Below are positions 18,665 through 26,209 of a stretch of DNA of 64,000 bases, one piece after another (within the stretch, counting starts at the first letter, position 1; the number at the start of each line of letters is the position of its first letter). The translations under genes were made by a program, and so were the position numbers. This DNA comes from Rhizomicrobium sp. (lineage in GTDB: Bacteria > Pseudomonadota > Alphaproteobacteria > Micropepsales > Micropepsaceae). Below the pieces are notes generated by a model that saw only the letters and a program-made list of their open reading frames with translations, ran no database searches and was not told the origin of the DNA. Location of the stretch: NCBI GenBank assembly GCA_037200985.1, contig JBBCGJ010000001.1:1-64000 (forward strand). Reading direction: 5' to 3'.

Positions 18665-19369
18665 TCAGGAGAAGTGAACAGCAAAGAGCGCGCCGCGATT
18701 GCCTTCCCCTCGACCAAAAAGAAGATGACCACCAATTTGATCGACAAAAGACCGAACGATTCTCATCCCCAATCCTTTTGACATTGCCGGATCAAATCCT
18801 TCCGGAAGAGCCGGGCCGGCGTTGGAGACGGCCAGCACATAGCCCTCTGAATAGAGATTCAGGCTGACGGCGATCCGACCTTCGCCATATTTGGCAGCGT
18901 TGGTGATCAACTCGTTGACAATGAAGCCGAGCGGAATTGCGGTCGCGGTTGGAAGGCTGACCTCGACAGATTGGACGGTGATCGCCTGTTCCGGGTCCTC
19001 CTCGGACGTCATCATGCCGGAGAAATCGCGACAGAAATCCTCCAGATATTTTCCAAATGCGACAGTGTGCGTTCCATCGTTGAAATGAAGGCGGCGATGG
19101 ACGCGTTCGATGGTTGCCACCCGTCTGGCGGCTATGGACAACTGCAGGGCCACGTCGGGAGTGGCGGCTGCGCGGCTCTGGAGCGAAAGCAGGCTGACCA
19201 CCATTTGCAGGCCGTTCAGCAGCCGATGATCGGATTCTTTGCGAAGCATCTCCTGCTCCTGGATTAACGCGTCCTTTTGATGAAGAAGAACCGCCTCCCG
19301 AGCAAGCGACTGGCGCAGAGCATCTACGGGACACGGTCCGACGTCCTGCTCGCACGCATAGCCCGACAT
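18665..19369 (-). CDS. HisKA_2-family sensor histidine kinase
   Basis: The 234-residue protein is a soluble kinase core: a short N-terminal helix, the phospho-acceptor box SDHRLLNGLQMVVSLLSLQS with His48, then an HATPase_c domain with N-box NELITNAAKYG and a GLGMRIV glycine box. HisKA_2/HWE kinases feed the PhyR-NepR-EcfG general stress cascade in alphaproteobacteria, and two EcfG-type promoters lie within 2 kb, so that link is plausible but unproven. No PAS or membrane sensor domain is attached. I start it at 19369 because GAAGG sits 8 bases upstream and family members begin near this Met; the in-frame ATG at 19444 is an alternative. Confidence 0.85.
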   Translation of the reverse strand: MSGYACEQDVGPCPVDALRQSLAREAVLLHQKDALIQEQEMLRKESDHRLLNGLQMVVSLLSLQSRAAATPDVALQLSIAARRVATIERVHRRLHFNDGTHTVAFGKYLEDFCRDFSGMMTSEEDPEQAITVQSVEVSLPTATAIPLGFIVNELITNAAKYGEGRIAVSLNLYSEGYVLAVSNAGPALPEGFDPAMSKGLGMRIVRSFVDQIGGHLLFGRGEGNRGALFAVHFS

Positions 19370-19595
19370 CAAACCGGCCTTCGGAGATTTGGATTTGAGG
19401 CGCAGAGTCGGAAAAGATCGACCGATCGAATGTCCAATAGCCATGGTCTTAGTCCTTCACCGGCGCCGAACCACCCGGCGGAACGGCGTGCGAAGGAAAC
19501 CTTATGGGCGTCCGGACCCATCCACTGTGCAGGATTGCTCACATCCTACCGTGGCAAGATCGGCGGAGTGCATGGCGGCGACGCGTTGGGCGCGT

Positions 19596-20273
19596 TCAGG
19601 TATCGATATGCGGCTTTTCGTGAAGAACCAGGTTCAATAGGGACTTATGAACCTCGATGGCGCCGCCATGATCGTAATCTATCAAGCCAAGTTTACGAAA
19701 TTTGTTCATGAAGAAACTGACGCGGGAACGCGTGGTGCCGATCATCTCGGCAAGGGTCTCTTGGCTGATTTTCGCGATCAAAGGCTCCGGCTTTCCTTCC
19801 TTGCCGAAGTTCGCCAGCAGCAGGAGCAGCCTGGCGAGCCGCTTCTCGCTCGAATTGAACAGTTGATCGACGAGGTCCGCTTGAATACGCAGGCTGCGGT
19901 CCAAAATATGCGCAATGAACATTTCGGAAAACCCCGGTTCCTGTCGTATCAATTTGCGCAGTGTCGTCTTCTCAAGCCGTGCGATAGCAGCGTCGGTTAG
20001 CGTCTTGGCCGTCGCGGTACGGATTCGCTGTCCATCGAGGCATTCTTCGCCGAGAAAATCATCTGCTGAGAGAATTGCAACGATCGCCTCCTTTCCCTGC
20101 TCCGAAAGAACCGTGAGCTTCACCTTGCCCTTCAAGATGTAGAAAATGGCGTCGGCGGCGTCTCCCTGCGAGAAGATATTTTCGTTCTTGCGGTACTTGC
20201 GAACGCTTCGACCCGCGCCAGTTTGGGCGAGAAATGATTTAGGATCGAATGATGGCTTGGGTCTGGCCGGCAT
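19596..20273 (-). CDS. Crp/Fnr-family regulator
   Basis: The 225-residue protein has an N-terminal cyclic-nucleotide-binding fold (about 20-135; GDAADAIFYILKGKVKLTVL) and a C-terminal winged helix (about 150-215; ISQETLAEMIGTTRSRVSFF). No N-terminal cysteine cluster is present, so it is not an FNR-type iron-sulfur sensor; the phosphate-cassette residues for cAMP binding are also not clear. In alphaproteobacteria this clade is often found near stress and redox genes. Effector and targets are unknown. Confidence 0.88.
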   Translation of the reverse strand: MPARPKPSFDPKSFLAQTGAGRSVRKYRKNENIFSQGDAADAIFYILKGKVKLTVLSEQGKEAIVAILSADDFLGEECLDGQRIRTATAKTLTDAAIARLEKTTLRKLIRQEPGFSEMFIAHILDRSLRIQADLVDQLFNSSEKRLARLLLLLANFGKEGKPEPLIAKISQETLAEMIGTTRSRVSFFMNKFRKLGLIDYDHGGAIEVHKSLLNLVLHEKPHIDT

Positions 20274-20635
20274 GACAAAATCTCCGCTGGTCCGGCGATC
20301 GTGCTTTCATCGTCGCGCCAACGCGGTGGTTTCAATTCTCGCTGTGCCGCTGGTGCAACTGTGCCCACCCGATCGTGCGCGCGAATAGCTGCATCGCGCT
20401 GCCGCCATTCATTCTAGTGACCGTCTTTGCGAATTCAACGAAAATGTCCGGTACCGGACACTGCCTCCAGCCGTTCGCCGGAAAGCTGGCATCCCAACGC
20501 CTCAATGGTCTCTTTACGAGCGTGCCGGTCCGAGCTTCGTGGCGGGAATGCGCACAATGTCCAGAAATGTTTGGAATTTCTTCCTCCAGCGTCGGTGAGC
20601 AAAATTGCTCAGCCTGAACCGTCCCTCACGAACTA
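20274..20635. other. Intergenic stretch with a 16-base palindrome
   Basis: About 360 bases upstream of the Crp/Fnr gene and next to the insertion sequence. No convincing gene. It contains one perfect palindrome, TGTCCGGTACCGGACA (20445-20460), long enough to be a dimer-binding site, 170 bases from the crp start. Confidence 0.45.
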
Positions 20636-21483
20636 GGGCCACGACTCATAAAATCCACCATACGATGACAGCGACGAGGCATACGGAAGCGAGGAAGTTT
20701 CTTGCCAGCCTGTCGTAGCGCGTCGCGATGCGCCGGAAGTCTTTGAGGCGGCAGAAGGCGTTTTCGATCCTGTGTCGCTGCTTGTAGGATTTTCTGTCGA
20801 AGCTAAAGGGCTGCTTGCGATTGGCCTTGTTGGGAATGACAGGCTTGGTGCCGCGATCACTGAGCCATTGCCGAAGTTCGGCGCTGTCGTAAGCCCTGTC
20901 GCCGAGCAGTTTCTTGGTGGCCTTGGAGCGGCGGATCAGACGTTGTGCGGGCGGACAATCATGCGCCTGGCCGCCGGTCAAAAGGATGGAAAGAAGACGG
21001 CCTTTAGCATCTGCGACTGCATGGATTTTCGTGTTTCGCCCGCCGCGCGAGCGACCAATAGCCTGCTTATGCTCCCCCTTTTTGCGCCCGAAGCCGAGCG
21101 GTGTGCCTTGACGTGCGTGGAGTCGATCATCTGTGTAGCGCCGGATCGGCCACGGGCCGCGAGCTCGCGGAACAACCGCTCCCAAACGCCGCGCTCTGCC
21201 CAACGCACGAAGCGATTGTAGATCGTCGTCGGCGGACCGTATTCCGGCGGGCAATCGCTCCACCGACAGCCGCTCTTGAGCACATGCAGGATGCCGCTGA
21301 TCACGCGGCGGTCGTCGACCCGCTCCTTGCCGCGCACGTCCGTCGGCAGATACGGCTCGATCTGAGCCCACTGCTCGTCGCTCAGCCAAAAAAGATTGGG
21401 TCGCATCTCATCAGCTCCGAATCAACGAGCATAGAGAATCAACAACCCATTCAGCCAACAAGACTTTTATTGGGTTCGCACCC
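20636..21483 (-). mobile_element. IS5-family (IS427-like) insertion sequence, complete
   Basis: The element is 848 bases. Its ends are imperfect inverted repeats: GGGCCACGACTCATAAAATC at 20636 and, on the opposite strand, GGGTGCGAACCCAATAAAAG from 21483. TA flanks both ends (20634-20635 and 21484-21485) inside cTAg and cTAa, fitting the YTAR target of the IS427 group. The element carries a two-frame transposase on the minus strand. It looks intact and could be mobile. Confidence 0.8.
20646..21406 (-). CDS. IS5-family transposase, expressed by frameshift
   Basis: The first frame starts at ATG 21406 (MRPNLFWLSDEQWAQIEPYL) and contains the first catalytic Asp (MIDSTHVKAHRSASG). The second frame continues GRKKGEHKQAIGRSRGG, holds the second Asp (LLGDRAYDSAEL) and the Glu (RHRIENAFCRLKDFRR), and ends at 20646. 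The switch lies at a slippery AAAAAGGGGG run (plus-strand 21074-21083). The IS427 group normally uses programmed frameshifting here, so this is probably not a mutation. The joined protein of about 250 residues would have the complete DDE triad. Confidence 0.8.
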
Positions 21484-21548
21484 TAATGTGCTAGTCGCAG
21501 GCTGGGCTGTCGGGCGCTGGCATCAGCAACAGTTCAACGGTATCGCCA

Positions 21549-21985
21549 TGCCCAGAGCAGAAACAGATGTAATCCAGAGCAATCGATTGCTCGGCGCGTT
21601 GGAGCCCGCCAGCCGCAAGCGGATCGATCCCCATCTTCAGCCGGTCACATTCAAGCTCGGGGTGGTCGTATGCGAGGCGGGCGGCGTGCTGAAGCATGCT
21701 TATTTCCCGCAAGGTTCTGTCCTTTCGCTGCTCACCGTTCTGGAAAACGGCTCGGCAATCGAGACGGCCAACATTGGACTGGAGGGCGCATTCGGCCTCT
21801 TCGCGGCGATGTGCAGCCGCGTCTCCTTCAACCGCTGCCTCGTGCAACTGGAAGGCGACATGGTTCGCTGCCCGATTGCGATTCTGCAATCGGAATTCCG
21901 AAACAGCGAACACGTGCGCAATCTCTTCGTGAGCTATTCGGAGACGCTGTTGTCGCAAGTTCAGCAAACCGTCGCGTGCAATTTC
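21549..21985 (+). pseudogene. Crp/Fnr-type regulator, C-terminally truncated
   Basis: The frame from ATG 21549 encodes a Crp/Fnr N-terminal half (NRLLGALEPASRKR, then VLKHAYFPQGSVLSLLTVLE and SYSETLLSQVQQTVACN). After VACN, where relatives continue into the DNA-binding winged helix, the similarity ends and the frame runs on only to 22057 in unrelated sequence. The DNA-binding domain is missing. The break coincides with the 3' end of the converging XRE gene, so a deletion joined the two. Confidence 0.65.
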
Positions 21986-22400
21986 GTTGGCGCAGTGCCA
22001 GACGTTTGCGCTGCTTCGCGTCGCCCGTGGCAAGCGCAGAGATCAGATCGAGAATGATGGCTCGGACACGCGAGTTTTCGATGCTCCAGATCATCGCAAA
22101 GAGTGACGACGCCTCGTCATCAACAATGTCTATTGGAAGGGGCTCGGTGCAGCCGTCGAGCCCTTCGAAGAAATATATGATCTCGACTTTGAGGATGATG
22201 GACGCCTCGAACAGACGGCCGGCGCTGATGCGATTTGCGCCCCGCTCGTATTTCTGCACCTGCTGAAAGGTCAGCCCCAGAGTCTGGCCCAGGTCGCTCT
22301 GTGACATGCCGCGCGACGTGCGGGCCAGACGAAGCCGGCCCCCGACATGTCGGTCATATTGCGTCGAGCGTTTGCGGTTCGGCTGGGCGGTTTGCGTCAA
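21828..22400 (-). CDS. XRE-family regulator, probably 3'-truncated
   Basis: Family-like sequence starts LTQTAQPNRKRSTQYDRHVG and contains a helix-turn-helix at about residues 22-75 (LRLARTSRGMSQSDLGQTLG, then FQQVQKYERGANRISAGRLF). A helical middle region follows (DDEASSLFAMIWSIENSRVR). I choose the TTG at 22400 because GGAGGA ends 3 bases ahead and homologues begin here; the frame is open upstream to 22511. After about ALATGDAKQ (near 21990) the frame runs antisense through the truncated Crp gene to 21828, so the last 50 or so residues are probably not native. Confidence 0.6.
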   Translation of the reverse strand: MTQTAQPNRKRSTQYDRHVGGRLRLARTSRGMSQSDLGQTLGLTFQQVQKYERGANRISAGRLFEASIILKVEIIYFFEGLDGCTEPLPIDIVDDEASSLFAMIWSIENSRVRAIILDLISALATGDAKQRKRLALRQRNCTRRFAELATTASPNSSRRDCARVRCFGIPIAESQSGSEPCRLPVARGSG

Positions 22401-22755
22401 GTGTCCTCCCGTGACGTTGAGCCCGCGGCTGGCGCGGTCCTCGCGCGCGCCTTGCGCACTTCCTCGCGCATGGCAATGCGAGCGCAATTGCTGATCCGAT
22501 CTCGTCGTCAATCGATGAGGAATGCTTTAAGGACGGGGTTGGCGGCACGTCCTTGGCGTCGGGGGGCACTTCCTTGGAGGACCGGCTCTTCGGCGGCTGA
22601 TTCGTCTGCTCGCGTCTAGATGGCGGCATGGATCAATTACCCTACATCCTGCGGCTGTAAGAAATACCCTATCCGGGATAGATATCAACCTAACGAGGTC
22701 AATAAAGACCCTCTCTGTAGCTAAAAGCGCCCCGGCGCGGCGATTGTGCGCGTGC

Positions 22756-22995
22756 ATGATCACAGCGCGTCAAATTCGGGCGGCCCGTGCTTTGTTGGGT
22801 TGGTCGCAGCAGAACCTCGCGGACAAGGCCGTCGTGTCCTTGAACGCCGTGACGCGCCTCGAGCGCGGCGAGGTCGATCCGCGCTTCAGCACAGTGATGG
22901 CCGTCCAGAAGGCTATCACCAAAGCCGGTATCGAGTTCATTTCCGAAGATGACAGGAAGGGCGAAGGTGTCCGCCTCGCCAAGACCGGCACCTGA
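22756..22995 (+). CDS. Small XRE-family DNA-binding protein
   Basis: The 79-residue protein is little more than one helix-turn-helix (MITARQIRAARALLGWSQQN, then LADKAVVSLNAVTRLERGEV) plus a short beta tail (GIEFISEDDRKGEGVRL). This type is common as a stand-alone regulator or an antitoxin-like protein. A palindrome CTATCCGGGATAG (22669-22681) lies 75 bases upstream and could be its operator. No toxin partner is adjacent. Confidence 0.8.
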   Translation: MITARQIRAARALLGWSQQNLADKAVVSLNAVTRLERGEVDPRFSTVMAVQKAITKAGIEFISEDDRKGEGVRLAKTGT

Positions 22996-23043
22996 CGACA
23001 GTGGCGTTTCTCTTGTGAGCAGCCGGCGGTCGCACTCGGTCCC

Positions 23044-23205
23044 GCGGCTTCGCCGCTCCTGCGTGTGCGCCGCGTCGCGCGCGCTGGTCGCGCGCCGCCG
23101 GCCGCTCGGCGGCGCGTTCGCCCGCACGAAGAACGCGGGCTCCTGCAGCCTCCGTCTTTCCAGGCACGGCTGCCGCCGTGGTCATTTGCTCTTTTCGGAG
23201 CAGAA
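23044..23205. repeat. Tract of consecutive inverted repeats
   Basis: At least four stem-loops follow each other: GCGGC/GCCGC at 23044-23056, a perfect 10-base-arm hairpin CGCGCCGCCG/CGGCGGCGCG at 23091-23116, GCCCGC/GCGGGC at 23120-23140 and CACGGC/GCCGTG at 23165-23180. A smaller TGCTC/GAGCA follows at about 23187-23202. They fill the gap between the XRE gene and the MucR homologue. Confidence 0.6.
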
Positions 23206-23217
23206 GGCACGCTTGAG

Positions 23218-23613
23218 ATGGTCGCGAAGGTTGTAGCGGCTTACGTCAGCAACAACCCCGTTCCGGTGGCGGAGCTTCCCGGCCTTGTAAGGAGCGTGCA
23301 TGGCACATTTGCCGGCTTGATCGGATCATCGACTGCGGACGCGGTCACAACACAGAAACCGGCCGTCCCGATCAAGAAGTCCGTGACGGCGGAACACATC
23401 GTTTGTTTGGAGGACGGGAAGAAGTTGAAGATGCTCAAGCGATATCTGCGGTCGCGATATCAGCTATCGCGGGAAGACTATCGCGCCAAGCGGGGGCTTG
23501 CGCCTGACTACCCCATGGTCGCGCCGAACTACGCCGTGCAGCGTTCGGCGTTCGCCAAGAAGATCGGCCTGGGCCACCGGTCTCCCGAACCTCGGCGGCG
23601 GAAGCGTGGGTGA
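23218..23613 (+). CDS. MucR/Ros-family regulator with altered zinc site
   Basis: The 131-residue protein has the MucR start (VAKVVAAYVSNNPVPVAELP), the linker PAVPIKKSVTAEHIVCLEDG and the C-terminal MVAPNYAVQRSAFAKKIGLG. MucR proteins are alphaproteobacterial zinc-finger regulators that bind AT-rich DNA. Here the usual KRHL...THY ligand histidines are replaced (LKRYLRSRYQL), leaving only Cys and Asp of the finger, so zinc binding is unlikely; some family members from Mesorhizobium fold without zinc. ATG 23218 has no clear binding site and the frame is open upstream. It directly precedes the AbiE operator. Confidence 0.8.
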   Translation: MVAKVVAAYVSNNPVPVAELPGLVRSVHGTFAGLIGSSTADAVTTQKPAVPIKKSVTAEHIVCLEDGKKLKMLKRYLRSRYQLSREDYRAKRGLAPDYPMVAPNYAVQRSAFAKKIGLGHRSPEPRRRKRG

Positions 23614-23616
23614 TGT

Positions 23617-23657
23617 TTGAGAAAGTATGAATTATCGTAGTATAACTACGATAATTC
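23617..23657 (+). promoter_or_regulatory. Promoter and palindromic operator of the AbiE pair
   Basis: GAATTATCGTAG and CTACGATAATTC (23629-23640 and 23646-23657) form a perfect 12-base inverted repeat around TATAA. A -35-like TTGAGA (23617-23622), 18 bases and a -10-like TATAAC (23641-23646) place a promoter so that its -10 lies in the centre of the palindrome. AbiEi antitoxins repress their own operon by binding inverted repeats, so this is the expected operator. Confidence 0.6.
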
Positions 23658-23702
23658 CGATAAATCTAATCTTGCCTTGTGTGTTTGGAAAAGTGCATAT
23701 AA

Positions 23703-23719
23703 TCGTAGCATGACTACGA
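23703..23719 (+). promoter_or_regulatory. Second operator-like repeat over the abiEi start
   Basis: TCGTAG-N5-CTACGA (23703-23719) repeats the core half-sites and spacing of the upstream palindrome and covers the start codon ATG 23710. A TATAAT box overlaps it at 23698-23703. Confidence 0.55.
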
Positions 23720-24447
23720 CAGAGAGAAACAAACTAAACACCCTCTATGCCGGGCTCGCGCCCGGAGCCCCGCTGACGCCTGAGGATATTGCTGGTCTCG
23801 GTATATCGGCCGACCTTGCCGTCCACTATGTGCGCTCGGGCTGGCTGACGCGGCTTGCACGCGGCGTATACAGCAGGCCGAACGATACCTTGGCGCTTCA
23901 TCCGAGCCTGCTGGTCTTGCAGCGCAAGCTGAAAGGTCTGCATGTCGGCGGTAAATCCGCTCTCGACTGGTATGGCGTCCGCCAATACGTGTCGCAGCAG
24001 CCGATCCTGCATCTCTACGGATGGGCGGCGGCCACGCTCCCGCGCTGGTTCACGGAACGCTTTCCGGCCGAATATCATCGCAAGCGCCTGTTCGAAGAAA
24101 AGCCCGGCGCTTTGCTCCACGCCGGTCCGTTCGAAAGGCGCAGTGGTGCGCCTCTGGTATCTGCCCCTGAGCGGGCGCTGCTTGAGGTACTGAGCGAGGT
24201 TGGTGTCCGCCAGCCGATGCAGGAAGCGCGCGAGCTCGTCGAAAGCACCTACAGCATGCGTGCCGATGTATTGGGTGAGCTCTTGCGGCGCTGCACGAGC
24301 GTGAAGACAGTCAGGCTCTGTCTGCAACTCGGAAAGGAGAGCTCGCTTCCCTGGGCGGCAAAGCTCAAACCGGACAAACTGCCGACCGGCAGCAATCGCC
24401 GCTGGGTCTCCCGCTCCGCCGATGGTCTGCTGGTGCTCAAGCCATGA
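23710..24447 (+). CDS. abiEi: Type IV antitoxin AbiEi
   Basis: The 245-residue protein has an N-terminal winged helix (LAVHYVRSGWLTRLARGVYS, about residues 35-55) followed by the conserved AbiEi body (LHVGGKSALDWYGVRQYVSQ; SAPERALLEVLSEVG). AbiEi is the antitoxin of the type IV AbiE system: it blocks AbiEii activity without binding the toxin and represses the operon. I start it at ATG 23710; no Shine-Dalgarno is evident there. It overlaps the toxin gene by ATGA. Two matching palindromic operators lie upstream. Confidence 0.9.
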   Translation: MTTTERNKLNTLYAGLAPGAPLTPEDIAGLGISADLAVHYVRSGWLTRLARGVYSRPNDTLALHPSLLVLQRKLKGLHVGGKSALDWYGVRQYVSQQPILHLYGWAAATLPRWFTERFPAEYHRKRLFEEKPGALLHAGPFERRSGAPLVSAPERALLEVLSEVGVRQPMQEARELVESTYSMRADVLGELLRRCTSVKTVRLCLQLGKESSLPWAAKLKPDKLPTGSNRRWVSRSADGLLVLKP

Positions 24448-25265
24448 ACCAGCTCTACCTCGATACAGCACGCATGCTGGTGCAGGTGGCGCCATTCGTA
24501 TTCACGGACGACGCTTTGGCCCTGAAGGGCGGCACCGCGATCAACCTCTTCACGCGAGATATGCCGCGCCTCTCGGTGGACTTGGACCTTGTCTTCGCCG
24601 ACCCGGCGGTTCCTCGCGAACAGGCACTGCGCCGTATCAACGCCGCCATACGGCAGGCTTCGGAACGTCTCAGCAAGAGCGGATTCCAGACACGTGCCAC
24701 CATCGCTGCCGGCGCCGGAGAAACGAAACTTCTGGTGCGGCGCGGCTCCATTGAAGTGAAGATCGAGGTGAACTTCGTCTTGCGCGGAACGGTTCGGCCG
24801 GTCCGCCTCGCATCGCTTACGCCCCGCGCCAGAGAGACATTGCTGGCCGACCTGGAAATTCCCGTTGCCTCACTTGAAGACCTTTATGGCGGCAAGCTCG
24901 TTGCCGCGCTGGACAGGCAGCATCCTCGCGACCTATTCGACGTCCTGCAGCTGTCTGAGAATGAGGGAATCACGAATGGCATTCGCCGCGCTTTCGTCGT
25001 CTACTTGGCAAGCCATACCCGTCCGGTTCATGAAGTCCTGTTTCCGCGCCTTCGCGACATAACGCAAGACTACGAGAACAACTTCGTCGGTATGACGACC
25101 GATCCTGTCGCCCTCGACGAACTAATTGCGACACGCGAGCGAATGCTGACCCAGCTTTCCCACTCGCATTTCCAGAGTTCGACCGCTTGGGTGGCGCCGT
25201 TGATTTTTCTCTCTACGAACATCGAAGCCTGGGTGGTGAAGGTTATCGCGGACAGCTTGATATGA
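24444..25265 (+). CDS. abiEii: Type IV toxin AbiEii nucleotidyltransferase
   Basis: The 273-residue protein contains the nucleotidyltransferase motifs of DUF1814/AbiEii: LKGGTAINLF (residues 27-36) and SVDLDLVF with Asp46 and Asp48, plus the later conserved LEDLYGGKLVAALDRQHPRD (about 150-169) and DLFDVL. AbiEii transfers nucleotides to RNA acceptors and arrests growth, giving abortive infection. It is translationally coupled to abiEi (ATGA). The last 30 residues (TAWVAPLIFLSTNIEAWVVK) do not resemble the usual hydrophilic EPDWSLL-type ending, so the 3' end may have been replaced by the rearrangement that left it next to the tRNA gene. Toxicity is therefore uncertain. Confidence 0.85.
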   Translation: MNQLYLDTARMLVQVAPFVFTDDALALKGGTAINLFTRDMPRLSVDLDLVFADPAVPREQALRRINAAIRQASERLSKSGFQTRATIAAGAGETKLLVRRGSIEVKIEVNFVLRGTVRPVRLASLTPRARETLLADLEIPVASLEDLYGGKLVAALDRQHPRDLFDVLQLSENEGITNGIRRAFVVYLASHTRPVHEVLFPRLRDITQDYENNFVGMTTDPVALDELIATRERMLTQLSHSHFQSSTAWVAPLIFLSTNIEAWVVKVIADSLI

Positions 25266-25455
25266 CCCCTGAACTCGCTGCTTTCCAGAGTGAGTCATCC
25301 GCCGATTCTGACCGTGAACAAAAGCCGATTTTCAGCCTCAAATTTTTCCACGGGTTTTCCACGGATTTCGGTGCCGAAATCTGCTTTTGTACGCCGTTCG
25401 GTGCCGAATAGAACAAAATCGCGTTTGGAAAAACCCGCGGAAATCCTGTCAAAAA
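25266..25455. other. Junction region between the accessory block and tRNA-Val
   Basis: The 190 bases contain a tandem direct repeat TTTTCCACGG (25344-25353 and 25355-25364) and two copies of TTCGGTGCCGAA (25367-25378 and 25397-25408). No gene is supported. Paired short repeats beside a tRNA 3' end would fit an attachment region, but no duplicated tRNA end is seen. Confidence 0.4.
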
Positions 25456-25530
25456 TGGTGGGCGCGACAGGGATTGAACCTGTGACCCCTCCCGTGTGAA
25501 GGGAGTGCTCTCCCGCTGAGCTACGCGCCC
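25456..25530 (-). tRNA. tRNA-Val(CAC)
   Basis: On the minus strand the full cloverleaf is visible: acceptor GGGCGCG/CGCGCCC, D-arm GCTC...GAGC, anticodon stem CTCCC/GGGAG around TTCACAC (anticodon CAC, valine), T-arm ACAGG/CCTGT with loop TTCAATC, discriminator A and an encoded CCA (25456-25458). Confidence 0.95.
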
Positions 25531-25588
25531 GCGCCGAACGCGGACGTGCCGTATAGGAGCACCCCGCCCGGGGCGTCAAGCAGGCCGG

Positions 25589-26176
25589 CTAATAGGGCGG
25601 CTTCGCCTTCGCCCGCTGGGCCTTGGCCGCTTCGGCCCACCACGCCAGGTCGTCGGCGAAGCGCGCGAACGCCTTGTGCTGCACGGCGCCGGCCTCGCCC
25701 ATGGGCTTGCCCTCCGCGTCGAGCACCTGGGTCAGCGTGCCGACTGTCAGGGTGCTCGAGACCACCACCATCCCCATCTCCGACAAGATGCCGTGCCAGG
25801 TCGAGTTGACCCGCGCCCCGCCGAGCCGCCCCGGCGAATAGCTCGCGATCGCCGCCGGCCGCCAGAACCATTCCTCCAGGAAATGATCGGTCAGGTTCTT
25901 CAGGCCAGGCTGGACGCCCCAATTGTACTCGCCGGTGACGAAGACGAAGGCGTCCGCCGCGCGGATCTTCTGCGCCAGCGTTTCCATCGCCGCCGGCGCC
26001 TGGCCCTTGGGATGCTCCTTGTACATGCGGTCGAGGATCGGCAGGCCGACCGCCTTGGCGTCGATCAACGCGACGGTCTCGCCGCGCGCCGCGAAGCCGT
26101 CGACGACGAATTTCGCCAGCCTTATGCCGATGCGGTCGGACCGATAGGAGCCGTAGAACACCAGTATCGAAGACAT
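25589..26176 (-). CDS. NADPH-dependent FMN reductase-family protein
   Basis: The 195-residue protein has the flavodoxin-like fold of the NADPH-dependent FMN reductase family: an FMN phosphate loop near GSYRSDRIGIRLA (residues 9-21) and the FVTGEYNWGVQPGLKNLTDH motif (about 79-98), in which GEYN-like sequence contacts flavin. It would reduce flavins, quinones or other acceptors in the cytoplasm. It lies just upstream of tRNA-Val on the same strand and downstream of gph. Substrate cannot be told. Confidence 0.88.
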   Translation of the reverse strand: MSSILVFYGSYRSDRIGIRLAKFVVDGFAARGETVALIDAKAVGLPILDRMYKEHPKGQAPAAMETLAQKIRAADAFVFVTGEYNWGVQPGLKNLTDHFLEEWFWRPAAIASYSPGRLGGARVNSTWHGILSEMGMVVVSSTLTVGTLTQVLDAEGKPMGEAGAVQHKAFARFADDLAWWAEAAKAQRAKAKPPY

Positions 26177-26209
26177 GCCGTCCCCCGATCGTTTCGACGC
26201 GGACGCGGC

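Noticed and set aside
22354..22629. A 91-codon minus-strand frame upstream of the XRE gene, beginning MPPSRREQTNQPPKSRSSKE.
   Set aside because: It has no recognisable domain and overlaps the XRE gene in another frame; a decayed or frameshifted gene is possible but not supported.
23044..23205. A CRISPR array or tandem repeat.
   Set aside because: The hairpin arms differ from each other and there is no constant repeat with spacers.
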